From positions 1 to 49,271 of the IMG/VR virus record IMGVR_UViG_3300044648_000101: a stretch of 49,271 nt of DNA, one strand, 5' to 3'. The position numbers and the translations under genes are program-made. This DNA comes from a virus. The notes below the pieces were generated by a model. That model searched no databases. It saw nothing but the letters and a program-made list of their open reading frames with translations, and was not told the DNA's origin. Shown here piece after piece: positions 23,851 to 33,777 of the stretch; the first letter of the stretch is position 1, and each line of letters begins with the position of its first letter.

Positions 23851-24554
23851 CAATTATTCCTCAGCAATACTTTGGCGCAGGCGATGCAATATTTATTCAA
23901 TCGCTACTAAAGCAATTAGCGCAACCCGGAGATGAAATACTATACCCGATATTGCCGCAATTTGTCGAAGGATTTAACCGGGCTTATCCTGATATCGCGT
24001 TCGTTAACTACAGGCAATTGAATATAAACTATGAGAGCAAGAAAGAAGTAGTTACAGCCGATACGCGCATTCTCCCTATCCGATACGCCGATCAAATAAC
24101 CAACAGGCCATATCATCACTGCATGAGGGCGAAGTACGACATGTACGGACTAGACTTCAACACATGGCGCAACGTAAAACCAGACCGTAATAAAAAAGAG
24201 GGTGAGTTGCTCACATCGCTAGACATTGGGCATGATATAAATGGCGTGCTTAACCAGTATAACCTTATTAGCCCTTACTATGGTTCTGGTTCGCAGTTTA
24301 AAGTAGATGTGAGCCCGAATAACGGGTTGCCGAATGTGTACATGTCGAGCATTCCCGGTTATAGCTTGTTCGACTGGCAGTTTGTAATTCAACATGCCAC
24401 CAACATCTATGCAGTGAGTAGCAGTATAGTGTATTTGCTCGAACTACTCGACCTGAACGCTAATGAAGTGCATTTATATGGTAGGCATCATGAGAAAGAT
24501 ACTTGGTATAAAAACATAGAATACCTTTTAACAAAAAACTACATAACACACTAG
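23847..24554 (+). CDS. Glycosyltransferase-like protein (GT-B type fold suspected)
   Basis: 235 residues. QYFGAGDAIFIQSLLKQL at the start and IYAVSSSIVYLLELLDLNANEVHLYGRH near the C-terminus recall heptosyltransferase/fucosyltransferase-like Rossmann halves, in which a sugar-nucleotide site lies near an SSS..ELLD segment. It sits between two clear glycosyltransferases. Enzyme class is inferred. Confidence 0.6.
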   Translation: MTIIPQQYFGAGDAIFIQSLLKQLAQPGDEILYPILPQFVEGFNRAYPDIAFVNYRQLNINYESKKEVVTADTRILPIRYADQITNRPYHHCMRAKYDMYGLDFNTWRNVKPDRNKKEGELLTSLDIGHDINGVLNQYNLISPYYGSGSQFKVDVSPNNGLPNVYMSSIPGYSLFDWQFVIQHATNIYAVSSSIVYLLELLDLNANEVHLYGRHHEKDTWYKNIEYLLTKNYITH

Positions 24555-24557
24555 GAC

Positions 24558-24926
24558 ATGGTCAATCATGAAGAATTTAGGTTAGGCAACCTGATAGTAA
24601 ATGGAACAAATGGCATTTCCGTTGTTACAAAAAGATGGCTTTCTGCTATTTCAATATGGGGCGAAACAAGCTACAGCAATGTAAATTATCACCCCGAAAT
24701 GGAGCGCTTTCTTTCTTTGCCCTCATCTTGTGAGATAAAGTGCGGTGCCGTAACCACTAAGGGCAAGATACTCATGTTTAGGCATGGGAAACATTTTGCA
24801 TCATGTGACTACTTTCACCAAATGCAGAACGCTTTTGAGGACGAGTACGGCAATGAGCTAAAGGTTGACTTCAATGGAATAATCGGGTTTATTAATCACA
24901 CAAACGAGAATGATGAAGATGTATAA
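24558..24926 (+). CDS. Hypothetical protein of the 'RLGNLI' family
   Basis: 122 residues. FRLGNLIVNGTNGISVVTKRW near the N-terminus and DYFHQMQNAFEDEYGNELKVDF near the C-terminus fit a group I recall as frequent in Bacteroidota phages and prophages, of unknown function. Its 3' end overlaps a small membrane peptide by 14 bases. Confidence 0.7.
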   Translation: MVNHEEFRLGNLIVNGTNGISVVTKRWLSAISIWGETSYSNVNYHPEMERFLSLPSSCEIKCGAVTTKGKILMFRHGKHFASCDYFHQMQNAFEDEYGNELKVDFNGIIGFINHTNENDEDV

Positions 24927-25014
24927 CCGCTCCAACCGTGACTGGGCAATGCTGATAGGCGGCATTGCTATTATGTTATGTTTAATCATCGCCGTATGTT
25001 CGTTACTGTTATAA
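24913..25014 (+). CDS. 33-residue membrane peptide
   Basis: MKMYNRSNRDW then one hydrophobic helix (AMLIGGIAIMLCLIIAVCSLLL). Overlaps both neighbours by 14-19 bases. Function unknown. Confidence 0.45.
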   Translation: MKMYNRSNRDWAMLIGGIAIMLCLIIAVCSLLL

Positions 25015-25667
25015 CTCCCTGCAATCGGCCTAACGACATACCCCGCATAAAAGAGGTATTCGCCAGTCAGGACTATCCTAATAAGGAAATGCTTATTCTA
25101 ATGGATCATGAGGGATGGACTAAAGATACCGATATGGAGAACCGTATCTATCAGTGGGGCATGTCTGGCAATGTATCTATAGCAACTAAGCGCAACCATC
25201 TATGCGAATACGCAAGAGGCGAGATTATTATGCACATGGATTCAGATGATTACTTCGCCCCAAACTGGATTAGCCGCACTGTTCAACACATGCTCAATAC
25301 AGGTGCCGACACTACGGGCTTATCGGATGCGTATTTCTATAAAGCACATTCTAACCTATGGCGCTACATCTGGAACGGCAAACAAAAATACTGCATAGGC
25401 GGCACCCTAGCCTATCGAAAGAGCGTGTGGCAAGATAATAAGTTCCGCGAAACAGCTACGGGATTTGGCGAAGATACCCTATTCATGCGCCGGGCTGGTG
25501 TGGTTGTCCCCCATGATTATATCCGGGGATTTGTGGCCATGATACACGGCGAAAACAGCACATCCCATGAAGGTGTATTGAATAACCCGCGCTTCCACCC
25601 ACTGCACCCATCCTTAATGCTTGGCGTATTAGGTGACGACTATTGGAAATATCCCGTATCTTTATAG
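24996..25667 (+). CDS. Family 2 glycosyltransferase
   Basis: 223 residues from ATG 24996 (MFVTVITPCNRPNDIPRI); the 24978 Met is an alternative. The acceptor/donor site MHMDSDDYFAPNW holds the DxD motif; later blocks are FGEDTLFMRRAG and MIHGENSTSH. Single-domain GT2 enzyme, likely last of the sugar cassette. Substrate unknown. Confidence 0.85.
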   Translation: MFVTVITPCNRPNDIPRIKEVFASQDYPNKEMLILMDHEGWTKDTDMENRIYQWGMSGNVSIATKRNHLCEYARGEIIMHMDSDDYFAPNWISRTVQHMLNTGADTTGLSDAYFYKAHSNLWRYIWNGKQKYCIGGTLAYRKSVWQDNKFRETATGFGEDTLFMRRAGVVVPHDYIRGFVAMIHGENSTSHEGVLNNPRFHPLHPSLMLGVLGDDYWKYPVSL

Positions 25668-25668
25668 T

Positions 25669-25881
25669 ATGAAATACCTAATATTACCATTGATTATACT
25701 TTCGGGGTGCGCACAAAAGCAACCATACAAATGTAATTGTGTTAGCAATATATCAGGCGCCACACTGCACGACTACGAGATCACAGCGAAAGACTACAAC
25801 GAAGCTCACTCTAAGTGCATGAATATCCAACTGACGCATATGGGTAGTGGCGCCAAAACGCTGGATTGCGCAATTAGGTAA
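25669..25881 (+). CDS. Small lipoprotein
   Basis: 70 residues from ATG 25669. Signal peptide with lipobox LSGC at about residue 12, followed by a small Cys-containing domain (YKCNCVSN). Starts immediately after the glycosyltransferase stop. It could act at the host outer membrane, for example in superinfection exclusion, but this is inference. Confidence 0.65.
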   Translation: MKYLILPLIILSGCAQKQPYKCNCVSNISGATLHDYEITAKDYNEAHSKCMNIQLTHMGSGAKTLDCAIR

Positions 25882-25896
25882 TTTATAGTATATTTG
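25866..25896 (+). promoter_or_regulatory. Promoter of the tape-measure gene
   Basis: TTG (25866-25868), 20-bp spacer, TATATTTG (25889-25896), the canonical Bacteroidota -7 form. AAGCCTT/AAGGCTT (25901-25907, 25915-25921) can form a leader hairpin. ATG of the tape measure is at 25961. Confidence 0.65.
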
Positions 25897-25960
25897 TATC
25901 AAGCCTTTATCCTGAAGGCTTCACAGGCATAAGCCGCCTCAAGTGCCGTAATATTCTACT

Positions 25961-28006
25961 ATGGCTGAGGTTGTTGATATTCTCCATAAACTTACATTTG
26001 AAGCTGATGCCGATGTTTTGCAGGCGGTAAATGCGGAATTTGGTAAGGAGATAAAGCAAATGAATGAGCTTAAGCAGAAAGAGCTTGAGTATGCGCAATT
26101 GTTGGAAAAGACCGCGCAATCCGATATAAGGAACAGGCGCACCATTGAAGGGCTGATTGCTAAGAATAAAGCAGCGCAGGACGCATTAAACGTTTCAGTC
26201 GGCAAACAATTTGCAGCGAATGAAAGGCTTAATACAAGCTTGGTGAAAACAGGCAAAAACCTGCATAGTTTGACTTTTGCCAGCGCACAGTTACTTCGCG
26301 AAGCCCCAGCGTTCACCTACTCTATCCAGACTGGCATATTAGCACTGTCGAACAACATACCTATACTGATTGATCAACTTACAGCGGCACGTAAGGCGGG
26401 TAGCACCACAACCGAAATATTCAAGGCGCTAGGGCAGTCTATATTCAGCTTTACCGGGATATTAACTATCGCAGTAGGCGTATTTACCATATTCGGGGAC
26501 AAGATATTTAACTTTAAGTCAGATGCAGAAGAGGCGGCAGATGCAGTTGAAAGACTGGCAAAGGAAACAGACAATCTGCGTAAGGAAGTGTTATCACTTG
26601 CAAGAGGTGGCGATGCTGGATACTACTCATCTACACAGGAGTCTGTAGAAAAAAGCATCGAAGCGGATAAGCGCAGGATAGAGAGCATGAAAGCGCGAGG
26701 TGCAGCAGAGGAAAGTATAGTAGCTGCTGAGAACAATGTAAGGAGAAGGGAAATTGCCCAGAACGAAGCATTGATAAAGTCCTTTGAAGACAGGACAACG
26801 TCTGCCATCAGGTTCGACAATGACATAAGGGAGTTGCGGCAAAAGAATGCTCAGCTACTAAACGACATAACAAATAGCCAGATTGAGCTAGAGAGAAAGC
26901 AGGCAGAGGAACGACAAAAACAACTTGACAAAGCACGCGAACAATACGAAGCACTGCAAAAGGCAATCAATGAAGTTACGGCAGCGATCGGCCGCATAGA
27001 GTACAGTGAATTTGAGCAAGCCGCCCGCGACATCGAAGCGATGTCAAGAGCGTACGAGCGTTTCCTTCAGGTGCTGGAAAAGAACATAGGGACAGGCCCA
27101 TTCGATGCAGGCACCGGAGTTGTTGATCCGTCAAGATTGCCCAGTGGTAAATTCACATCTGACGAGCTGGAAGCGGGGTCGAGGCGAGGCAAGGCGCAAT
27201 CAGAAGAAGAGCAGAAGCAAGCTGACTTAGATGCCAAGCGCAAAGCCAGAGATCGCCAAGTCACCGAAGAAATGGCTTCCTACGCCTTCAATACTACAAT
27301 TCAAACCCTGCAATCCATATACGAGGCGCAACTCTACTACCTAGATAAAGAAATAGCCATTCGCCGCGAGCGTGTTGATCAAGCTACCGAACTTGCAGAA
27401 AAAGGGAATGTAGAAATACTTGAGGCCGAGCAAGACAGGCTAAGAAAAACAGAAGCAGAGCGCGAACGTGTAGCACAAAGGCAATTGCAATTAAATGCGT
27501 TGTTGCAGGCATCGAGCGCAGCCATAGCGGCAACGCAGGCGATACAGGTTGTAACCAACGCAGGCGCGACAGGTGACCCTTACAGTACGGCGGCACGTAT
27601 AGCGGCAGCAGTGGCAGCACTGGCGGCGGGTTTTGCATTTGTCACCAGCCTGACACAGGCTTTTAAATTTAAAGACGGTGTTATAGGATTAGACGGCCCC
27701 GGTAATGAAACATCCGACAGCATTCCGGCGCGACTAAGTAAAGGTGAATCCGTAATGACAGCAGCCGAAACAAAACGCTATAGGCCGTATCTTGAAGCTA
27801 TGCGGGCTGGCACGTTCAATGCCATGACAAGGGAGCCTGTAATGATAAACAATAAGAATGACTATGGCAGGCTGGAAAAGAAATTGGATGGTGTTATAGA
27901 TGCGATAGAAGGGAACAAGATCACAGCCCGCCAGTCAATAGACAAAAACGGTGTAGCTCAAATAGTGGAAACATACTCTAAACATCAGGCTCGCAGATGG
28001 CGCTAA
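25961..28006 (+). CDS. Tail tape-measure protein
   Basis: 681 residues. Long helical coiled-coil stretches (about 1-110, 185-370, 420-510), hydrophobic helices around 150-180 (FSFTGILTIAVGVFTIFGDKI) and 530-570 (AARIAAAVAALAAGFAFV), then the C-terminal motif DGVIGLDGPG...SDSIPARLSKGESVMT found in many phage tape measures. It sets tail length; at about 0.15 nm per residue a tail near 100 nm is predicted. It overlaps the next gene by 10 bases. Confidence 0.9.
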   Translation: MAEVVDILHKLTFEADADVLQAVNAEFGKEIKQMNELKQKELEYAQLLEKTAQSDIRNRRTIEGLIAKNKAAQDALNVSVGKQFAANERLNTSLVKTGKNLHSLTFASAQLLREAPAFTYSIQTGILALSNNIPILIDQLTAARKAGSTTTEIFKALGQSIFSFTGILTIAVGVFTIFGDKIFNFKSDAEEAADAVERLAKETDNLRKEVLSLARGGDAGYYSSTQESVEKSIEADKRRIESMKARGAAEESIVAAENNVRRREIAQNEALIKSFEDRTTSAIRFDNDIRELRQKNAQLLNDITNSQIELERKQAEERQKQLDKAREQYEALQKAINEVTAAIGRIEYSEFEQAARDIEAMSRAYERFLQVLEKNIGTGPFDAGTGVVDPSRLPSGKFTSDELEAGSRRGKAQSEEEQKQADLDAKRKARDRQVTEEMASYAFNTTIQTLQSIYEAQLYYLDKEIAIRRERVDQATELAEKGNVEILEAEQDRLRKTEAERERVAQRQLQLNALLQASSAAIAATQAIQVVTNAGATGDPYSTAARIAAAVAALAAGFAFVTSLTQAFKFKDGVIGLDGPGNETSDSIPARLSKGESVMTAAETKRYRPYLEAMRAGTFNAMTREPVMINNKNDYGRLEKKLDGVIDAIEGNKITARQSIDKNGVAQIVETYSKHQARRWR

Positions 28007-30216
28007 GGATATACATTAAGCAAGCCATTCAGTACAACATAGTCGGTGACCCGATTATATACAACGGAGCTAACCCGTATTCGCTTCAACCTGTCATTAA
28101 CGGTACTCTGGCAGCTAATAGGCAGTGGCAGCCGTATAACACGTATATTGACGTTACGCAATACGTGTCCGACCTTACATCTTTGCAGCTTACTTGGACT
28201 GAGGAAAAGAATCCAGAAGGCGTAACGACACCCGGAGCATACAATCAAAAGAAGTCTGCATCTGGCACGCTATCATTTGAAACCGTAGCATACAGGTATC
28301 TTAAACAATGGCTAGTAAATGACGTATCTGCACCATTAAATGCAGTGAGCGTAAAGATTGAAGATGTAGGGTGTGGTACGTATGACGATTACATGATCAA
28401 GGCCACTGACCTGCGTTGGTGCGAGGAAGAGGACAACATAAATACATGCGTATTTGAAGTAACAGTTAAGCAGCAGGAAACCCCAATGCAGTGCATTGAG
28501 CGTACCGTAGTTAGTGACGATTGGCAGGGGTGGTTCAATGACTTCCAAGCCACGCACAAACACCCGCGTTTTAGCTACTGCAATGAGCAGCGGCCAAACG
28601 GCATGATGGTAATGCTATGGTGGTTGATGGCTAACGTAATGGGGCCGATGCTGCTGGTGTTGATACCTATATTATTGCTATTCAATGCTATTATATTTAT
28701 AATAAACATGATAGTCGGCGCTGTTAATACTATCATATCATTAATAGGCGGGAACCCATTACCGCAAGTCAACTGGCAGACAGTTCCATACATTGACCCA
28801 AAAGGTTTGCTGAATTCATACGGCGCATACTTTGTAGAAAGCGCAGGCTGTGGCAGGGAACACCCCGCACCACTTATACGCGACTATATAAAGAATGTTT
28901 GCATGAAGTGCCATATCGAGGTTGATGATGTTACAGCCCCTATATTCTTTGCGCAGAACATGGCTATAGAAACATCTGACAGGGGTGTTATCAATACCTT
29001 AAATCATCATTACAACGCTTGTTATTTTAACGCGCCAGTACAGCGGGGTGTGCGAAGGTTTGAATCAATAGGGATATTCAGTGTTAGTTCCGGGCAGTAT
29101 TACATTAAAGATAACAGGCCGCTACTAACGCTTAACGAGTTCCTAGATGAATTGAAGGTGCTTTACAATGCAGAGTGGCGATTGAGGAACGTGAACGGTA
29201 AGCCTACGCTATTCTTCCAGCGGAAAGACTTTTTCCTGCAAGGTTCGTATCTGCTAGACTTCACAGCATCGGGAGCGGATAGACTGAAGCTACTAGAGGG
29301 TATTTGCTTTGAGTGGAACGATGTAAAGTACCCGGCATATACCGAGGGATTGTACACAATGGATGCTGCTGATACGTGCGGGAATAACGCACTGGATTAC
29401 ATGAATTCGTTATTGTCCTATGACCCAACGGAGCTAAATCCAACATTCCACGGAAAAGAATCTAAGATCAGCAGGTACGGCGCTACTAAGTTCAGGCTGG
29501 ATGGTGCAAGTATAGACTACCTGTATGACGCGTTTCAGGTGGTAGTAAACAGCAGCTTCTTAGTGCCTTTTGTTGCTGGCTTTATGTTTGATTTTGTTGG
29601 TGAGTACATCATAGAATATGCAGACTACGGGCTACTGCTAAAAGACGAAACATGCACACTTCCAAAGGTTATAATATGGGATGGAGAACGATACGAGAAC
29701 GCTAGAGCTACTATTTACAATTCAGGTTATCCAATATTGCCGACCTATCCCGGAATGCCCGCGATAAATGGCAAGTACAATAACGAGCCGTGGCACGTGA
29801 AACACCCGCCACAGACCAAAGTGCGCGGTCAGGGCTTGACATTGCCGCCATTTTATCCCGGCTACTACACCGTAACGGACTTCTTTGGCGCTAGGGAGAT
29901 AAAGCAACCCGTATTGTTACCTAACTTCTTTATGTTTTTTGAGCCGGGGTATTACGATACCATGTGGGATTGGTTCCACTGGATTGATGACCCGCGATAT
30001 AACCCACGCATGCAATACCGATGGGAGGCGAAGATGTCGCTGTGTTGCGATGATGTCAAGAATTTGGGCGTATTTGCTGGCGGGGATATTGCATTAAGTA
30101 AAAAAGTAAAATTACCTTTGCAATACTTTACCGATGGCAGAATTAGCGAAATAGAAGTAAATTACTCAACGGAGCCGCCACTTGGGCAGCATATAATCTT
30201 GAAAGGAACAGTATGA
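27997..30216 (+). CDS. Tail-tip/distal tail protein with internal hydrophobic segment
   Basis: 739 residues, directly after the tape measure where distal tail and baseplate hub genes lie. Beta-rich and aromatic outside the middle. At about 203-255 it has MMVMLWWLMANVMGPMLL and IPILLLFNAIIFIINMIVGA, at least two membrane-type helices, unusual for a virion protein. They could insert into the host membrane during DNA entry. Eleven or more Cys occur. It overlaps the next gene by 4 bases. Confidence 0.75.
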   Translation: MALRIYIKQAIQYNIVGDPIIYNGANPYSLQPVINGTLAANRQWQPYNTYIDVTQYVSDLTSLQLTWTEEKNPEGVTTPGAYNQKKSASGTLSFETVAYRYLKQWLVNDVSAPLNAVSVKIEDVGCGTYDDYMIKATDLRWCEEEDNINTCVFEVTVKQQETPMQCIERTVVSDDWQGWFNDFQATHKHPRFSYCNEQRPNGMMVMLWWLMANVMGPMLLVLIPILLLFNAIIFIINMIVGAVNTIISLIGGNPLPQVNWQTVPYIDPKGLLNSYGAYFVESAGCGREHPAPLIRDYIKNVCMKCHIEVDDVTAPIFFAQNMAIETSDRGVINTLNHHYNACYFNAPVQRGVRRFESIGIFSVSSGQYYIKDNRPLLTLNEFLDELKVLYNAEWRLRNVNGKPTLFFQRKDFFLQGSYLLDFTASGADRLKLLEGICFEWNDVKYPAYTEGLYTMDAADTCGNNALDYMNSLLSYDPTELNPTFHGKESKISRYGATKFRLDGASIDYLYDAFQVVVNSSFLVPFVAGFMFDFVGEYIIEYADYGLLLKDETCTLPKVIIWDGERYENARATIYNSGYPILPTYPGMPAINGKYNNEPWHVKHPPQTKVRGQGLTLPPFYPGYYTVTDFFGAREIKQPVLLPNFFMFFEPGYYDTMWDWFHWIDDPRYNPRMQYRWEAKMSLCCDDVKNLGVFAGGDIALSKKVKLPLQYFTDGRISEIEVNYSTEPPLGQHIILKGTV

Positions 30217-31943
30217 TTTGGCTTAACTCGATTGCAGAACTGGAATACTACACCGCCCCACCCGGAAAACCGTGTTATTGTTCCACATTGATCTACGCCA
30301 ATGATATGACGCTTCAAGGTTCTTTTCCTGCATCGTCTGGTAGTTACACGTTAGTCATGCAAACGCTCTCAGCAGACGGATTAACTACATACGAAACATC
30401 AACTGCAAATTTCGGATACTATTTCGGCGTCAACCCTATCACCACTGAACACTTTTTCAATGCGAGGCTGAACGCATTTACCGCTGCCATGTGTACCTAT
30501 GCTTGCTATATCATACACGCTACAGTGACGGACAGCACAACAGGCGTCATAGTATTCGATAAGTATACCGAGCGATACTGTCAGGCTTCATGCTGTGATA
30601 TAGCTAGGGATATAACATTCGCTCAGGACGGTGTTGAGGGTGGCGTAGGATTTGCCGATAACCCTACCACGACAACTGGCATTGCGCCTGTATTGCCGCC
30701 AACATTAAGCAAGGTTAGCGAATGCGGCGACCCCATTATAACACTACGCACTGCATTTACATGCTTCGACTATTTTGATGGGTATTATTATGCCATACCG
30801 AACACTGTACTATCCGGGTCTGCTACATTCAGCTATGAGCGCATAACCAACATGCGCGGAAAGATAGCCAAGAGGCCGCGAAGTATCGAACGCACATATT
30901 CATTTAATTGCCGATTGCAGCGCGTGGAAAGCCAGCGCGTATATGTGTTTGAAGGGTATGAATATTTCCCGGCATGGGCGGCAGACGAGATAGAAAGCCA
31001 ATTACACAGTAATGTCATCTACGTTGACGATGTGCAGTATGAGTTCAACGGTGGTACACCGTTCAGCATGGCTAGTGAATGCAAGGACGTATTCAGACTG
31101 AAAACTGAATTGGCTGACTGTGTGCAACGGCAAGTGTTCGGCTGTAACCCCGATTGCACTACTACCAACTTTGATGGCGCGGCACGTATCTACATCGTAC
31201 CTAGCGCGTATCAGGATGGATATTTTTATAGCGAAGACAGACAGCTAATAGCACAGAGCTACGATGAGTTGCTGGAATATTTCCGCGCACTTGACGGTGC
31301 AGTGTCGGTTGACGAGGTTGCCACTTCGCCACTATCGTGCGAAGTGTATGGGGCGTTTACCCTCACTAGCTACGGTTATACCCCTTCATCGTTCTATTAC
31401 GACTACCCAATCAACAGCAACAGGGTATTTGGCGCGGTTTTAGATTCAGTAGACGATATTTGCCCTACGTATGGCGTTACGTGTGCCGCGCCTGTAACAG
31501 GGGCATACTATGTAGAAGAGCAAATTTGCGCCGCACCAGTTACGGGAGATTATTATGTTGAAGATGATAACAGCGATGTGATAAACATAACAGGCTATCC
31601 AGATTGGTCAGACGATGGCACCAGTGGCGGTACAGTGGATAACGGCGTAGCGACTATAACCATAGGCGTAGGCAATCCATTCCTAATTGCCAACCCGGAC
31701 AGTCCCGCCGCACCTGTATTTGTAACAGGGGACATTATAGCAGTAATAGGCAGCAATGGCAGGCCGGATATTACGATATATCTCGACAGTGATAACAGCA
31801 TATTGCCTGAAGGTGTAAGCGTCAGCATCGAGCCAAATGGATTTGTGCGATATTATGGAGAGGCTACCAATACGGAGACCGATCAAGCCATAATAACAAT
31901 TGAGAATTTAGTATATTACCTAATAAATGCAAATGAAGAATGA
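30213..31943 (+). CDS. Tail-tip/baseplate protein
   Basis: 576 residues, beta-rich, rich in Cys and Tyr. A tandem pair CAAPVTGAYYVEEQI / CAAPVTGDYYVEDD occurs near residues 426-455. The C-terminal 110 residues (GYPDWSDDGTSGG...VGNPFLIANPD) look like an added beta domain. Probable adsorption apparatus part. ATGA overlaps on both sides tie it to its neighbours. Confidence 0.7.
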   Translation: MIWLNSIAELEYYTAPPGKPCYCSTLIYANDMTLQGSFPASSGSYTLVMQTLSADGLTTYETSTANFGYYFGVNPITTEHFFNARLNAFTAAMCTYACYIIHATVTDSTTGVIVFDKYTERYCQASCCDIARDITFAQDGVEGGVGFADNPTTTTGIAPVLPPTLSKVSECGDPIITLRTAFTCFDYFDGYYYAIPNTVLSGSATFSYERITNMRGKIAKRPRSIERTYSFNCRLQRVESQRVYVFEGYEYFPAWAADEIESQLHSNVIYVDDVQYEFNGGTPFSMASECKDVFRLKTELADCVQRQVFGCNPDCTTTNFDGAARIYIVPSAYQDGYFYSEDRQLIAQSYDELLEYFRALDGAVSVDEVATSPLSCEVYGAFTLTSYGYTPSSFYYDYPINSNRVFGAVLDSVDDICPTYGVTCAAPVTGAYYVEEQICAAPVTGDYYVEDDNSDVINITGYPDWSDDGTSGGTVDNGVATITIGVGNPFLIANPDSPAAPVFVTGDIIAVIGSNGRPDITIYLDSDNSILPEGVSVSIEPNGFVRYYGEATNTETDQAIITIENLVYYLINANEE

Positions 31944-32191
31944 GGACGCTAACCATACCAATAGATGACGACAGTACAGAGTGCAGTCAGGGTTATCAGG
32001 TGCAATATAAACTTGCTGCCATACCCGATTGGACTGATTGGCTTCCTAATCCTACAGCGTCGCCTATTGTAATAACAGGCTTGGAAGACGATGTGGCGTA
32101 TAACGTGCGCTATAGAAGATTGTGTTGTGACGGCACAATAAGTGATTATGTGCAAATTGACGTAACTACAACAGTGACAAGTCCAGCATAA
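31940..32191 (+). CDS. Fibronectin type III-like tail protein
   Basis: 83 residues, essentially one Fn3 fold: YQVQYKLAAIPDWTDWL, PIVITGLEDDVAYNVRYRRLCCDG. Fn3 domains in tails mediate weak surface binding. Overlaps next gene in TAATG. Confidence 0.75.
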   Translation: MRTLTIPIDDDSTECSQGYQVQYKLAAIPDWTDWLPNPTASPIVITGLEDDVAYNVRYRRLCCDGTISDYVQIDVTTTVTSPA

Positions 32192-33033
32192 TGCCAGATA
32201 TAACCATAACCATAGGAACACCAGTGTTGACAGGCTCTGACTACTTCAAGACCAGATATAGGCTCGTAGGTGGTGCTTATGGCGCTAACACCAACAGAAC
32301 AAACGCGCCTTTTACTCTGGTAGGTCTTGCGGCGGGGAAATACGAGCTTGAAGTTATATTAGTTAAGGACGGAGTTGAATGCACGGCGAAGGTTACACCA
32401 TTCACGATTATACCAGAATTCTTGTGTCAGGTATTTACGCCTGTGATCGTGCAGAACGGTGCGTTGTTCAACCTGCAAATAAGTTACGGCGCACTGGTGA
32501 CACCGCCATGCGGCTGGCAGGTGAAGTTAACCGGGCAAAGCAACAATGCTATTATAAATTACGCCTCATTCCCGGCATCGCCATTGTTGATACCTGTAGT
32601 CAATGAAGCTACGCAGGTGCAAGTATTAGCCAACCTATGCAATGACAAGGTAAAGGAATGCCTGAATACAGACGTCCCGGCTATAACCCCGGCATGTGTA
32701 CCTATGGTTATTACTGGCAGCGCACTTACGTTCAATAATATCTACCCGAACGGCTCATATGGCTTCACGTTGACTATATCATACAGCGCACAATCAGTGC
32801 CGCCATCTACGGCTATAACATGGATAGCTAACCAGCAGAATGTAAATCCACCATATACGCCGGGCGGCTTTAGTTTCCCTAACTATAGCTATTCTCTCCC
32901 CATATCGGGCGGTGCATTTGCTAACTCATTTATAGCTGACCAGCATGTGGTAGGTTCGATAATAGAGGTAGATTGGATAGTAATAGACGCCTGTGGCACA
33001 AAGCACGAAGGAACGGCGACCTATGTGCTGTAA
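32191..33033 (+). CDS. Fn3-containing tail protein
   Basis: 280 residues. The N-terminal Fn3-like part (DYFKTRYRLVGGAYG, FTLVGLAAGKYELEVILVKDG) is followed by two further immunoglobulin-like repeats (VFTPVIVQNGALFNLQISYGA and GSALTFNNIYPNGSYGFTLT). Likely surface or host-range component at the tail tip, last gene of its operon. Confidence 0.72.
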   Translation: MPDITITIGTPVLTGSDYFKTRYRLVGGAYGANTNRTNAPFTLVGLAAGKYELEVILVKDGVECTAKVTPFTIIPEFLCQVFTPVIVQNGALFNLQISYGALVTPPCGWQVKLTGQSNNAIINYASFPASPLLIPVVNEATQVQVLANLCNDKVKECLNTDVPAITPACVPMVITGSALTFNNIYPNGSYGFTLTISYSAQSVPPSTAITWIANQQNVNPPYTPGGFSFPNYSYSLPISGGAFANSFIADQHVVGSIIEVDWIVIDACGTKHEGTATYVL

Positions 33034-33034
33034 A

Positions 33035-33066
33035 TTTGTTTTTATAAGTAATTATAGTATTTTTAC
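33035..33066 (+). promoter_or_regulatory. Late promoter, major tail protein
   Basis: TTTG (33035-33038), 19-bp spacer, TATTTTTAC (33058-33066). An 81-base leader follows with hairpins AAGCG/CGCTT and TGGC/GCCA. Same spacer and -7 sequence as the major capsid promoter at 42417-42448. Confidence 0.85.
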
Positions 33067-33147
33067 ACTAAGCGTTGCGCTTCACTGGCAAAGTCCCGCC
33101 ACTATAAGAGGATAGAAATTTAAAAACCTTCTAAAACTTTTATAAAA

Positions 33148-33771
33148 ATGGCTAACTGTCCAAGCGCGTGTGGCGATATTACGCTAATCAGCAACCCACC
33201 ATCCAACTGCGAAACATCTTTACGGCAAACGACCCCCAGCAGGTTTATCTACTTCGCTTGTAATGCAGATATACCTGACACGATCAACACGTCTAACATC
33301 AAAGCGCTATTTGATTCAGGTGTATTCGTGGCTACTTCACCACTTGCTAACATTACATGGAATGACCCGCAGTACGAAGATATACAGGTTGATGACTGCA
33401 ACCCAAATCAGCAGTACATTACCAGCCGTGAAGTAACGTTTGAAGATCGAACAGCGGTAACGGCAGATAGCGATAGCCCTGCGATAGAAGACGAATATCA
33501 CGATTACGATTTCTGGCAGGACAAGTTGGACAACCAAGCCAAGCTGTACAGCGGTGTTATCTACTGTAATGGTGATGTAAAGCTGTTCAAAGACAGCGAA
33601 GGTAATTACCTGACAGGCCGCGTAACGGGGTATCTGAACTACCAGCGTCCGGGTACGGGCGGCGGTAAATTCACAGAGTTTAAACGTCTGTCCTTTACCT
33701 ACAATGGTGACCCGCTGGGCTTCACCAACAAAGTTGTTGCAAACATTGATGACGCTGGTGTAGTCCTGTAA
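33148..33771 (+). CDS. Probable major tail protein
   Basis: 207 residues starting MANCPSACGDITLI, mostly beta (ITWNDPQYEDIQVD, REVTFEDRTAV, LYSGVIYCNGDVKLFKDSEG). A single-size tube protein with its own strong promoter and leader, in the tail region, fits a tube subunit. No specific family match is seen, so the call rests on context and size. Confidence 0.68.
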   Translation: MANCPSACGDITLISNPPSNCETSLRQTTPSRFIYFACNADIPDTINTSNIKALFDSGVFVATSPLANITWNDPQYEDIQVDDCNPNQQYITSREVTFEDRTAVTADSDSPAIEDEYHDYDFWQDKLDNQAKLYSGVIYCNGDVKLFKDSEGNYLTGRVTGYLNYQRPGTGGGKFTEFKRLSFTYNGDPLGFTNKVVANIDDAGVVL

Positions 33772-33777
33772 TATTTG

